Below, piece by piece: positions 1 to 6,882 of a stretch of 7,758 bases of DNA. Origin of the DNA: an uncultured Erysipelotrichaceae bacterium (lineage in GTDB: Bacteria > Bacillota_I > Bacilli_A > RF39 > UBA660). The position numbers and the translations under genes are program-made. Positions within the stretch are counted from its first letter, which is position 1, and each line of letters begins with the position of its first letter. The notes under the pieces were generated by a model. That model was not told the DNA's origin, ran no database searches, and saw nothing but the letters and a program-made list of their open reading frames with translations. Location of the stretch: assembly GCA_902767005.1 (NCBI GenBank), contig CACXFY010000198.1, positions 1-7,758 on the forward strand, in the 5' to 3' direction.

Positions 1-10
1 GTCTAAAATA

Positions 11-35
11 AAAAAGACTAATAATTAGTCTTTTT
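11..35 (-). terminator. Rho-independent terminator of the ferredoxin gene
   Basis: An inverted repeat with arms at 11-20 and 26-35 (AAAAAGACTA / TAGTCTTTTT) forms a perfect 10-bp stem, extendable by one A-T pair at 21/25 to leave a 3-nt loop. Read on the minus strand it begins one base after the ferredoxin TAA and is followed by a T-rich run (TTTTTTATTTT). The arms also end in T on the plus strand, so it may work in both directions and serve a convergent gene to the left of the window. Confidence 0.85.
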
Positions 36-36
36 C

Positions 37-222
37 TTATTCTTCTACGATTGCTCCAGTAGGACAAGATTCAATTGCTTCTTTAGCAGCTTCTTCTTGT
101 TCAGCTTTAACTGCACCTTTAACTTGTGAAAGTCCTTCATCGTTGATTTCAAATACTCCATCAGCAATTGAAGCACAAGCTCCACATCCGATACAAGCTT
201 CTTGATTTACTTTTACTTTCAT
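37..222 (-). CDS. fer: Ferredoxin, single [4Fe-4S] cluster
   Basis: This is a 61-residue soluble electron carrier. It has the cluster-binding pattern C10-x2-C13-x2-C16 near the N-terminus and the fourth ligand C53 followed by Pro (C53-P-T) near the C-terminus. That makes four cysteines and one [4Fe-4S] cluster; the second CxxCxxCxxxCP set of bacterial 2x[4Fe-4S] ferredoxins is absent. The protein is acidic, as usual for the family, and has no signal or membrane segment, so it acts in the cytoplasm with redox partners that are not encoded here. The sequence resembles the monocluster ferredoxins (Fer type) of Bacillus and clostridia, although it is shorter than the roughly 80-residue B. subtilis Fer. 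The start is fixed by GGAGGG seven bases upstream of ATG. It is transcribed alone, from its own promoter to its own terminator. The electron-transfer partner cannot be told from the context. Confidence 0.95.
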   Translation of the reverse strand: MKVKVNQEACIGCGACASIADGVFEINDEGLSQVKGAVKAEQEEAAKEAIESCPTGAIVEE

Positions 223-229
223 TTAATGT

Positions 230-235
230 CCCTCC
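230..235 (-). promoter_or_regulatory. Shine-Dalgarno of ferredoxin
   Basis: On the minus strand GGAGGG lies 7 nt before the ATG at 222-220. It is a near-consensus ribosome binding site and fits high expression of a small redox carrier. Confidence 0.85.
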
Positions 236-247
236 ATTTCTATTATT

Positions 248-277
248 ATTATACCAAGAAAAATATCTTTACGTAAA
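248..277 (-). promoter_or_regulatory. Ferredoxin promoter (extended -10)
   Basis: Read on the minus strand, TGGTATAAT (256-248) is a perfect TATAAT -10 preceded by the extended-10 TG. An 18-bp spacer leads back to TTTACG (277-272), a 4/6 match to TTGACA. Transcription would start near 241, giving a leader of about 20 nt that holds the Shine-Dalgarno site. The -35 lies inside the palindrome at 266-279. Confidence 0.75.
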
Positions 278-279
278 GA
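266..279. promoter_or_regulatory. Perfect 14-bp palindrome in the divergent promoter region, possible operator
   Basis: TCTTTACGTAAAGA is its own reverse complement over 14 bp and covers the -35 region of the ferredoxin promoter. It lies about 15-30 bp upstream of the -35 of the divergent gene. An 11-bp direct repeat (AAGAAAAATAT at 256-266 and 276-286) brackets it with a 20-bp period, about two helical turns. The position suits a dimeric regulator. No regulator is encoded nearby, and in AT-rich DNA a short palindrome can arise by chance, so the operator role is inference. Confidence 0.4.
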
Positions 280-292
280 AAAATATAATAAC

Positions 293-321
293 TTTAATCT
301 AGATATTATATATGGTAAAAT
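293..321 (+). promoter_or_regulatory. Promoter of the tail-anchored protein gene (extended -10)
   Basis: TGGTAAAAT (313-321) gives an extended -10 with TAAAAT as the hexamer. A weak -35 candidate, TTTAAT (293-298), sits 17 bp upstream. Transcription would start near 328, only a few bases before the ribosome binding site. The element is a near copy of the divergent ferredoxin -10 (TGGTATAAT). Confidence 0.6.
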
Positions 322-330
322 TAAGATAAG

Positions 331-336
331 AAGGTG
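331..336 (+). promoter_or_regulatory. Shine-Dalgarno that decides the start at 343
   Basis: GAAGGTGA around 330-337 matches the anti-Shine-Dalgarno and leaves 6 nt (AATAGT) to ATG 343. The upstream in-frame GTG at 334 lies inside this site and cannot be the start if the site is used. Confidence 0.75.
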
Positions 337-342
337 AATAGT

Positions 343-1305
343 ATGAGGCGAATGGATCGTTATAAAGAAGACGATGTAAAAGAACAATCTCGTAGTGATA
401 AAAATCAAGACCTATATCAAAATATAACTACAAACTCTCGTTATGCAAGTTTTACTGATGTCACAAATGCTAATGCTTATGATATATCTAATACTGATGC
501 TAATAATAATACGAGAGAGTCATATCACCGCTTAAAAGAATATCAAAACATAGAAGAACCAAAAGAAGAAAAGGCACCAAAAGAGGAAGTAAAAGAGGAG
601 CAACAAGAAAAGAGAATATATGATATAAATAGTTTTATAGAAGAAGCCAGAAAGAATAAAAAAGGTCAAGATGAATTAGAAGGAAAAAGAAAGCTAGCAA
701 ATACTTCATATAATATACTAGCTGATTTAAATAAAGAAGAATTAGAAAAGTATCGTAAAGAAAAACAAGAAAGAATTAATTCATATCAAGAATCAGAAAT
801 AAGAGAATTAATTGATACTATAGCTTCTAAAACTTTAGCTGGAGAAATAGATAAGGAAACATCAGTAGATTTATTAAGTGATTTAATGGCTACTTCAGTA
901 ATGGACAGAGTAGAAGGTGTTCCAGAAGACGAAGTTACAAAACAAGAAGAAGTAGTTGAGGAAGAAAAAGAACCTACTGATAAACTAGATTATTCAAAAG
1001 AAATACTAGATAAAGAAGTAGAAGAAATAAAAGAAGAAGATAATCAAAAATCTAAAAAAGAAAAGAAAAAGAAGAGAAAAGATAAGAAGAATATTGAAAC
1101 AATAACTGGAGAAGTAAGAACAGTACATGACGCTGATGAAGACTTCTACACACGTAGTATGGATCTATCTGATAAAGACTTAGATATGTCATTAGAATTC
1201 AATGATTCAGGTATGTCTATCATAGTAAAATTATTATTAACCATCCTAATCTTAGGAGTTATCGCAGTAGCAGGTTACTTTGGTTATTTATATTTCTTTA
1301 AATAA
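343..1305 (+). CDS. Charged protein with C-terminal membrane anchor, function unknown
   Basis: I do not recognise the family. From ATG 343 the product has 320 residues. Residues 1-70 are polar and rich in Asn, Asp, Ser and Tyr. Residues 71-90 are a Glu/Lys/Pro stretch with repeated PKEE-like units. Residues 92-195 look like the only folded part: predicted helices including YDINSFIEEARKNK, a KRKLANTSYNILADLNKEEL segment and LIDTIASKTLAGEID. Residues 201-250 are a second Glu/Lys-rich stretch, ending in a strongly basic run near 238-249. A single hydrophobic segment at about 292-318 (VKLLLTILILGVIAVAGYFG) ends two residues before the C-terminus. There is no N-terminal signal, so the protein is probably tail-anchored with nearly everything in the cytoplasm. 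It has its own promoter and terminator and is divergent from ferredoxin. A membrane-tethered adaptor or scaffold is possible, but nothing in the sequence fixes a function. The reading frame is secure; the function is not. Confidence 0.85.
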   Translation: MRRMDRYKEDDVKEQSRSDKNQDLYQNITTNSRYASFTDVTNANAYDISNTDANNNTRESYHRLKEYQNIEEPKEEKAPKEEVKEEQQEKRIYDINSFIEEARKNKKGQDELEGKRKLANTSYNILADLNKEELEKYRKEKQERINSYQESEIRELIDTIASKTLAGEIDKETSVDLLSDLMATSVMDRVEGVPEDEVTKQEEVVEEEKEPTDKLDYSKEILDKEVEEIKEEDNQKSKKEKKKKRKDKKNIETITGEVRTVHDADEDFYTRSMDLSDKDLDMSLEFNDSGMSIIVKLLLTILILGVIAVAGYFGYLYFFK

Positions 1306-1308
1306 TAT

Positions 1309-1344
1309 AAAAAGTTGGTATTTTATTCCAACTTTTTTTATTTT
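1309..1344 (+). terminator. Rho-independent terminator after the tail-anchored protein gene
   Basis: Arms at 1309-1318 (AAAAAGTTGG) and 1328-1337 (CCAACTTTTT) pair perfectly over 10 bp around a 9-nt loop. They are followed by a T-rich tract running to 1344. The left arm begins 4 nt after the stop codon. This separates the gene upstream from the polC unit. Confidence 0.9.
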
Positions 1345-1354
1345 ATGTTAAGAT
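1326..1354 (+). promoter_or_regulatory. Probable promoter of the 273-residue protein gene and polC
   Basis: TGTTAAGAT (1346-1354) is an extended -10 with hexamer TAAGAT. Seventeen bases upstream lies a poor -35 (TTCCAA, 1326-1331) inside the right arm of the terminator. Transcription would start near 1361. It follows the same extended -10 pattern as the other promoters here, but the hexamer is weak. A promoter is needed somewhere between the terminator and 1387. Confidence 0.45.
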
Positions 1355-1374
1355 AGAAATATAGAAAAATGAGT

Positions 1375-1380
1375 AAGGTG
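1375..1380 (+). promoter_or_regulatory. Shine-Dalgarno that decides the start at 1387
   Basis: TAAGGTG at 1374-1380 leaves 6 nt (TATAAA) to ATG 1387, the same geometry as the site before 343. The upstream in-frame ATG at 1369 has only A-rich sequence before it and would place this site inside the gene. Confidence 0.7.
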
Positions 1381-1386
1381 TATAAA

Positions 1387-2208
1387 ATGAATTTAAAGTT
1401 TATGTTAAATGATTATATTCTAATATGGAACTTATTATTTCAAGCTTCTATATCAGAATCTTTATATAAATTAAAACAAAAATTATGGTTAAATTATAAG
1501 AATGAATATAATGATACTTATAAAGAAAAAGTGACTATGTTAAAAGATCCTAAGAATTTTATTCCTTCTAATGATTTAATCTATAATATTATGTTAGATG
1601 ATAAAGAATATGAAAAATTAAAAAAACAAGCAGAAAAATATCGTTTAGAAATAATGAAAGTATGGGATAAGAATAAAAAAACAACATCTAATCTAATGAC
1701 TAATATTATTAGAAAAGATATTGGTGATATTAATGTCTATGTAGTAAATAAAGAAACAAATACTATTGATACAACTGGTTTATCTAGTGATAGTAATTCT
1801 CTAATAATTGGTAAAGAAATATGTAAAGATCAAACAGAAATACTACTATTGCTATTAATGAGTATTCTAAATAAGAAATTAAAGAATTATACTATCGAGA
1901 CAGAAGTATTTAAACAAGCTATCTTAGAGTTAGCTGTTCTAAATGAACATGCTTCTAACTTATCAGGAAGAAGTTGCTATTTAACTGGTACTCCATCATT
2001 AAGTAGTATGAAAAGGAATATCTATCCATATTGGTTAATGTACTTAGGAATACCAAAAGAAGAATTCTTAAATCGTATGATGAATGATAATATTGCCTTT
2101 GAAGCTAACAAATATCCATATGAAAAAGAATTAAAGAAAATGAATATTGAAGAGTTTACTGATTTTTGTATACGTAATAAAAATCATATGATAAAAATAG
2201 ATAAATAA
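1387..2208 (+). CDS. Uncharacterised helical protein upstream of polC
   Basis: I do not recognise the family. From ATG 1387 it has 273 residues; ATG 1369 would add six (MSKVYK) but lacks a ribosome binding site. It has no signal peptide and no convincing membrane segment, although the N-terminus (YILIWNLLFQ) and a LLLLLMSIL stretch near residues 150-160 are hydrophobic and look like buried helices. The N-terminal half is Lys/Tyr/Asn-rich. The C-terminal half seems more conserved in character: an ELAVLNEHASNL helix, then SCYLTGTPSL, then NIYPYWLMYLGIPKEEFLNR, and a closing EEFTDFCIRNK helix. NEHASN contains Glu-His but is not an HExxH protease motif. Its stop lies 23 bp before polC with no terminator between, so the two are very probably cotranscribed. 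The product may therefore be made together with the polymerase. A link to replication is inferred from position alone. Confidence 0.85.
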   Translation: MNLKFMLNDYILIWNLLFQASISESLYKLKQKLWLNYKNEYNDTYKEKVTMLKDPKNFIPSNDLIYNIMLDDKEYEKLKKQAEKYRLEIMKVWDKNKKTTSNLMTNIIRKDIGDINVYVVNKETNTIDTTGLSSDSNSLIIGKEICKDQTEILLLLLMSILNKKLKNYTIETEVFKQAILELAVLNEHASNLSGRSCYLTGTPSLSSMKRNIYPYWLMYLGIPKEEFLNRMMNDNIAFEANKYPYEKELKKMNIEEFTDFCIRNKNHMIKIDK

Positions 2209-2218
2209 TATAATTACT

Positions 2219-2225
2219 TGGGGGT
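2219..2225 (+). promoter_or_regulatory. Shine-Dalgarno of polC
   Basis: GGGGGT followed by AAT matches the extended anti-Shine-Dalgarno pairing (GGAGGTGAT) with two differences, and lies 6 nt before ATG 2232. The five-G run stands out in this AT-rich DNA and fixes the polC start. Confidence 0.75.
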
Positions 2226-2231
2226 AATACT

Positions 2232-5200
2232 ATGGATGACAAAATAAAAATATTACTAGATAAAATAGGTATAGATGAAAATCATTATACCTATTTTAAT
2301 GACGCCAAAATTACCAAAATAAAAGTAAATTCTAAATCTAATTCATGGAATATATTTATAGATAAAGATGAGTTATTACCAATAGATATATATGAAGAAT
2401 TAGAAGAAAAGAAGTTTAATTTAGACTCTAATGTCAAGAAAATAGAAATAGTCTTTAATATAAAGAATATTAATCTAAATACTTATTTAAGTTACTATAA
2501 ATACTTATTAAACATACTAAAGAAAGATTTAAAAGTATTAGAAATATATGAAGATTGTTTAAGAATAGAAGAAGATAAATTACTCTTAGTAGTAACAACA
2601 GAAGTAGAAAAAGAAAGACTAGAGAAAGTCTTAAATAAAATAAATAAATTTTATAAAAAACTTAGTTATGATAATTCTATAGATATTGTATTAAGACATG
2701 AAAATAATGTTATTGATGAAATAAGAGAAGAATTAAATCACATAGAGATACCTAAAATTGAGAAAAAAAAGACTAAAGAATCTTCTACTGATAAAAAGAC
2801 ATATCGAAGAGAACCAAAAGATGAAAATAGTGTCTTAGGACGTGGTATTAAAGAAGAACCAATAAAGATTAAGACTTTAATTGGTGAAGATAATAATGTC
2901 GTTGTAGAAGGACAAATATTTGGAGTAGATTTATTTGAATCAGCTAAGACTGATTTTAAAATTATTACTTTAAAAATAACTGATAATTCAGATAGTATTT
3001 ATTGTAAAGTCTTTGTTAGAGAAGATGAAGAATATCAAAGATTAGCTAAAGAATTTAAAGTAGGCAATTGGTATAAGTTTAGAGGTTATACTAAAAACGA
3101 TCAATTTGCTAGAGAATTAGTACTTAATGCTAGAGATATTTTAAAAATAGAGAAAAAAGAAGAAGAGATAATAGATACAGAAGAAGTAAAAAGAGTAGAA
3201 TTACATGCTCATAGTAAGATGAGTCAAATGGATGGCGTAGCCGATGAAACAGATTTAGTAAAAACAGCTATGAAGTTTGGTATGAATGCTGTTGCAATTA
3301 CTGATCATAATGGTGTTCAAGGATTTCCACATGTCTTTAATATGGTAACTTCTCATAATAAAAATCTAAAAGAAGGAGAGAAGCCATTTAAAGCTATTTA
3401 TGGAGCTGAATTAACGATGATCGATGATTCAGTAGATATTGTTACTCGTCCTAATGATAAAAACATGCTAGAACAAACTTATGTTGTATTTGACTTTGAA
3501 ACAACTGGTTTTAATGCTGGTGGAGCTGATTCTATAATAGAAGTAGGAGCTGTAAAAATAAAAGATGGTGTAATCCTAGAAAAATATGATGAGTTAATTA
3601 ATCCAGGTAAACCATTACCAAGTAAGATTACTGAAATAACCAATATTACTGATGATATGTTAAAAGATAAAGATAATGAAGAAAATGCTATCAAAAGATT
3701 TATTGATTGGTTTGGCGATTTACCTATGGTAGCTCATAATGCTAAGTTTGATGTATCATTCTTGGAAATGGCCTATAAAAAATATAATTTTGGTGAATTT
3801 AAAAATCCTGTTATCGACACACTAGAGTTATCGAGAACACTAGATAATACCTATGCCAGACATAGCTTATCAGCCTTAGTTAAAAGATATGAAGTACCTT
3901 GGGATGAAACATCACACCATAGAGGAGATTATGATGCTGAAGGAACAGCACTAGTCTTCCATAAAATGTTAAAAAAATTATCTAATCGTAATATAGATAT
4001 AATGACAGATTTAAATAAACTAGTTAGTAAAGATGAAATACATAAATATGGTCGAAGTCATCATATTAATCTTTTAGTAAAGAACAAAACTGGTCTTAAA
4101 AACTTATTTAAGATAGTTTCATTAGCAAACACTACTTATCTATATAAAACACCAAGAATCTTAAGAAGTGTAGTAGAAGAATTAAGAGAAGGACTATTAA
4201 TAGGTAGTGGCTGCTACGAAAGTGAAGTATTTAATGAAGCAAAATCTAAAAGTGATGATGAATTATCTAATATTATTAGATTCTATGATTATGTAGAAGT
4301 TCAACCAATAGAGTGTTATGATCACTTAATACAAACAAGTGATTTTGGTACTAAAGTAGAGTTAGCAGCTCATTTAGAAAAAATAATTAGAGTAACTGAA
4401 GAAGCTGGAAAGATAATAGTCGCAACTGGAGATGTTCATCATATAAAAAGAGAAGATAAAATATATAGAGAGATTATTGTTAATCAAAAAGTACCTGGTG
4501 GTGGACGTCATCCACTAGCTAGAGCTAATATAAAAGAAATACCATCTAATCATTTTAGAACTACTCAAGAAATGTTAAAAGATTTTGATTTCTTAGGTGC
4601 TGATAAAGCCTATGAAATAGTTGTAACTAACACTAATAAAATAGCTGATTTATGTGATATCGTCGAAGTTATTATTGATACTAAAGGAATACCTTTTTCA
4701 CCAAGAGTTAAATCAGATGATGGAAAAGAATATCTAGATTGTCCAGTTGTCGTAACAGATTTAGTATATTCCAAAGCAGCGGCTTGGTATGGTAATCCCT
4801 TACCATATATGATAGAAGAGCGTATCGCAACTGAATTATATGGAGATATTGTCTTTAAGATAATATCTGAAGAAGAACAAGATGAAGTAAAAAAACATAA
4901 AAAGTTACATGATTTATTACTTCAAGGAAAAGATAAAGTATTTGAATTTGTTGGAGAATATTTAAATAAAAATAGTGAAGAAAAGTTAACAGGAAAAGAC
5001 TTAGAAAAAGCCACTAAAAAGGCTCTTGGAGGCGTAATTGGTGGAGGCTTTGATCCAATATACTTAATTGCTCAAAGACTTGTTAAACACTCAAATGATG
5101 AAGGATACTTAGTAGGTTCTCGTGGATCTGTAGGTTCATCATTTGTCGCAACTATGATGGGAATAACAGAAGTAAATCCACTTCCTGCTCACTATAGATG

Positions 5201-6818
5201 TGAAACATGTAAGCTATCAATCTTTGAAGATGATGAAGGTAATGCTTTAGGAGCAACTTATTCATCTGGATATGATTTACCAGATAAAGAATGCCCTAAC
5301 TGTCATACTAAGATGATAAAAGATGGTCAAGATATGCCATTCGCTACATTCTTAGGCTTTAATGCTGATAAAGTACCAGATATTGATTTAAATTTCTCAG
5401 ATCTAAATCAAGCATCTGCTCATGCTTATACCAAAGTATTGTTTGGTGAAGATAATGTTTATCGTGCTGGAACAATAGGTACAGTTGCTGATAAAACAGC
5501 CTTTGGTTTTGTAAAAGGTTATATAGAAGAAAAAGAATTAGGTGAAATGCGTACTGCTGAAGTAGAACGTTTAGCAATGGGTTGTACTGGTGTAAAAAGA
5601 ACAACTGGTCAACATCCAGGTGGTATTGTAGTTATACCAGATTATATGGAAGTATCAGACTTTACTCCATATCAATATCCAGCCGAAGATGCAACTGCTG
5701 AATGGCGTACAACACACTTTGATTACCACTCAATAGATCAATGTCTATTAAAACTAGATATCTTAGGTCATTCAGATCCAACTCAATTAAGATTAATTCA
5801 AAATCAATCACATACTGATATTTTAAAAGTACCATTAGATGATAAAGATACTATGTCTATATTTACATCAACAAAAGCCTTAGGAGTAACAACAGATGAA
5901 ATAATGTGTAATACCGGAACTTTAGGAATACCAGAATTTGGTACACCATTTACAATAAAACTAGTAGAAGATACTAAACCAACTACCTTTGGTGAATTAG
6001 TTAAAATATCTGGTCTATCACATGGTACTGACGTTTGGTTAGGTAATGCCCAAGAATTAATAGAAAAAAACATTGTACCATTTAAAGATACAATTGGCTG
6101 TCGTGATGATATTATGGTCTATCTAATGTACAATGGAGTTAAACCAATTAAAGCTTTTAAGATAATGGAATTTGTCCGTAAAGGTAAAGCCTCTAAAGAA
6201 CCAGAAGAATGGAAAGAACATGTAAAAACTATGCAAGAAGCAAATATTCCTGATTGGTTTATCAATTCCTGTCAAAAGATTAAATACATGTTCCCAAAAG
6301 CTCATGCAGCTGCTTATGTAATATCTGCCTTTAGAATAGCTTGGTATAAAGTTCATATGCCTGTATATTTCTATGCCTCTTGGTATTCATCAAAAGCAAC
6401 TGATGTTGATGTTATTAATATGATAGAAGGATATAACTCAATAAAACAAAGAATAGAAGATATTCAAGTAAAAGGATATGAAGCTACAAATAAAGAAAAT
6501 GGTCAATTAGAATCTTTAAAAGTAGCTTTAGAAGCTACTGCTCGCGGTATTAAATTCTTACCAATAGATTTATATAAGTCCGATGCCACAACATGGGTAG
6601 TAAATTCCGATAATGAAATATATCCACCATTCTCATCAATAGAAGGATTAGGTGATACTGTTGCTAAAAAGATTGTCGAAGAAAGAGAAAAAGGATCTTT
6701 CTTAAGTATTGAAGATGTTCAAAAACGTGGAAAAGTATCACAAACATTAATTGATAAAATGAAAGTAATGGGTATATTAAAAGACTTACCAGATTCTAAT
6801 CAATTAACATTGTTTTAA
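2232..6818 (+). CDS. polC: DNA polymerase III alpha subunit, PolC type, with 3'-5' exonuclease
   Basis: This is the replicative DNA polymerase of low-GC gram-positives, 1528 residues against about 1440 in Bacillus. Domain order: a divergent N-terminal domain (1 to about 170) and a charged linker (about 175-212); an OB fold (about 214-305); and a PHP domain split by the exonuclease. PHP metal-ligand-like residues are H325-A-H327, D334, H359 and E393, then H610/H611 and D734/H736 after the insert. The DEDDh proofreading exonuclease (about 415-585) keeps D421 and E423 (FDFETTG), D507 (HNAKFD) and H563-x4-D568. The polymerase core has GSRGSVGSS (962-970), a Cys4 zinc site (C990-x2-C993, C1021-x2-C1024), catalytic D1050 and D1052 in PDIDLNFS, GQHPGG (1127-1131) and the third Asp D1176 in LKLDILGH. 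A helix-hairpin-helix region (IEGLGDTVAKKIVEE) lies near the end. The last residues, QLTLF, are the beta-clamp binding motif. All catalytic residues look intact. Compared with B. subtilis PolC from memory, about 60 extra residues sit at about 870-931. Confidence 0.98.
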   Translation: MDDKIKILLDKIGIDENHYTYFNDAKITKIKVNSKSNSWNIFIDKDELLPIDIYEELEEKKFNLDSNVKKIEIVFNIKNINLNTYLSYYKYLLNILKKDLKVLEIYEDCLRIEEDKLLLVVTTEVEKERLEKVLNKINKFYKKLSYDNSIDIVLRHENNVIDEIREELNHIEIPKIEKKKTKESSTDKKTYRREPKDENSVLGRGIKEEPIKIKTLIGEDNNVVVEGQIFGVDLFESAKTDFKIITLKITDNSDSIYCKVFVREDEEYQRLAKEFKVGNWYKFRGYTKNDQFARELVLNARDILKIEKKEEEIIDTEEVKRVELHAHSKMSQMDGVADETDLVKTAMKFGMNAVAITDHNGVQGFPHVFNMVTSHNKNLKEGEKPFKAIYGAELTMIDDSVDIVTRPNDKNMLEQTYVVFDFETTGFNAGGADSIIEVGAVKIKDGVILEKYDELINPGKPLPSKITEITNITDDMLKDKDNEENAIKRFIDWFGDLPMVAHNAKFDVSFLEMAYKKYNFGEFKNPVIDTLELSRTLDNTYARHSLSALVKRYEVPWDETSHHRGDYDAEGTALVFHKMLKKLSNRNIDIMTDLNKLVSKDEIHKYGRSHHINLLVKNKTGLKNLFKIVSLANTTYLYKTPRILRSVVEELREGLLIGSGCYESEVFNEAKSKSDDELSNIIRFYDYVEVQPIECYDHLIQTSDFGTKVELAAHLEKIIRVTEEAGKIIVATGDVHHIKREDKIYREIIVNQKVPGGGRHPLARANIKEIPSNHFRTTQEMLKDFDFLGADKAYEIVVTNTNKIADLCDIVEVIIDTKGIPFSPRVKSDDGKEYLDCPVVVTDLVYSKAAAWYGNPLPYMIEERIATELYGDIVFKIISEEEQDEVKKHKKLHDLLLQGKDKVFEFVGEYLNKNSEEKLTGKDLEKATKKALGGVIGGGFDPIYLIAQRLVKHSNDEGYLVGSRGSVGSSFVATMMGITEVNPLPAHYRCETCKLSIFEDDEGNALGATYSSGYDLPDKECPNCHTKMIKDGQDMPFATFLGFNADKVPDIDLNFSDLNQASAHAYTKVLFGEDNVYRAGTIGTVADKTAFGFVKGYIEEKELGEMRTAEVERLAMGCTGVKRTTGQHPGGIVVIPDYMEVSDFTPYQYPAEDATAEWRTTHFDYHSIDQCLLKLDILGHSDPTQLRLIQNQSHTDILKVPLDDKDTMSIFTSTKALGVTTDEIMCNTGTLGIPEFGTPFTIKLVEDTKPTTFGELVKISGLSHGTDVWLGNAQELIEKNIVPFKDTIGCRDDIMVYLMYNGVKPIKAFKIMEFVRKGKASKEPEEWKEHVKTMQEANIPDWFINSCQKIKYMFPKAHAAAYVISAFRIAWYKVHMPVYFYASWYSSKATDVDVINMIEGYNSIKQRIEDIQVKGYEATNKENGQLESLKVALEATARGIKFLPIDLYKSDATTWVVNSDNEIYPPFSSIEGLGDTVAKKIVEEREKGSFLSIEDVQKRGKVSQTLIDKMKVMGILKDLPDSNQLTLF

Positions 6819-6846
6819 AACGTAAGTATTATTTATTTACGTTTTA
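6816..6846 (+). terminator. Hairpin terminator overlapping the polC stop codon
   Basis: Arms at 6816-6828 and 6834-6846 pair over 13 bp with one G-T wobble, leaving a 5-nt loop. The outer ten pairs are TAAAACGTAA / TTACGTTTTA. The stem starts with the polC stop codon itself. The T-rich right arm and following TTTA supply the U tract. The stem is AT-rich with few G-C pairs, so termination may be partial. Confidence 0.65.
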
Positions 6847-6864
6847 TTTATAGTATAATATAAT
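6836..6864 (+). promoter_or_regulatory. Promoter of the membrane-anchored protein gene
   Basis: Two overlapping perfect -10 hexamers (TATAAT at 6854-6859 and 6859-6864) follow the polC terminator. TTTACG (6836-6841) lies exactly 17 bp before the second and is the same -35 sequence as at the ferredoxin promoter. The -35 sits in the right arm of the terminator. Transcription would start at about 6866-6871, leaving almost no leader before the ribosome binding site. Confidence 0.65.
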
Positions 6865-6871
6865 TAAGATT

Positions 6872-6877
6872 AGGAGG
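6872..6877 (+). promoter_or_regulatory. Consensus Shine-Dalgarno of the membrane-anchored protein gene
   Basis: AGGAGG lies 5 nt before ATG 6883. It is a perfect core ribosome binding site and fixes this start. Confidence 0.85.
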
Positions 6878-6882
6878 ATCAT

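Noticed and set aside
334..342. GTG 334 as the start of the tail-anchored protein
   Set aside because: The GTG is part of the AAGGTG Shine-Dalgarno site that is correctly spaced for ATG 343.
223..408. Minus-strand 61-codon hydrophobic frame ending immediately before the ferredoxin ATG
   Set aside because: It runs antisense through both divergent promoters and the start of the gene at 343, has no ribosome binding site, and its Ile/Leu-rich content is what AT-rich DNA gives by chance.
540..615. Possible short tandem DNA repeat in the GAAGAA/CCAAAAGAAG-rich stretch
   Set aside because: The units vary in length and sequence. This is a Glu/Lys/Pro low-complexity protein segment, not a regular DNA repeat or CRISPR-like array.
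1369..1386. ATG 1369 as the start of the 273-residue protein
   Set aside because: No Shine-Dalgarno precedes it, whereas TAAGGTG lies 6 nt before ATG 1387.
4839..5024. An intein or a small mobile insertion within polC
   Set aside because: The extra segment is only about 60 residues, has no Cys/Ser start or His-Asn end as in inteins, keeps frame, and has the codon use of the rest of the gene.
3479..6356. Minus-strand frames inside polC (3479-3694, 5359-5604, 5804-6073, 6123-6356)
   Set aside because: They lie wholly opposite conserved polC coding sequence, lack ribosome binding sites, and have compositions expected of complementary-strand artefacts.
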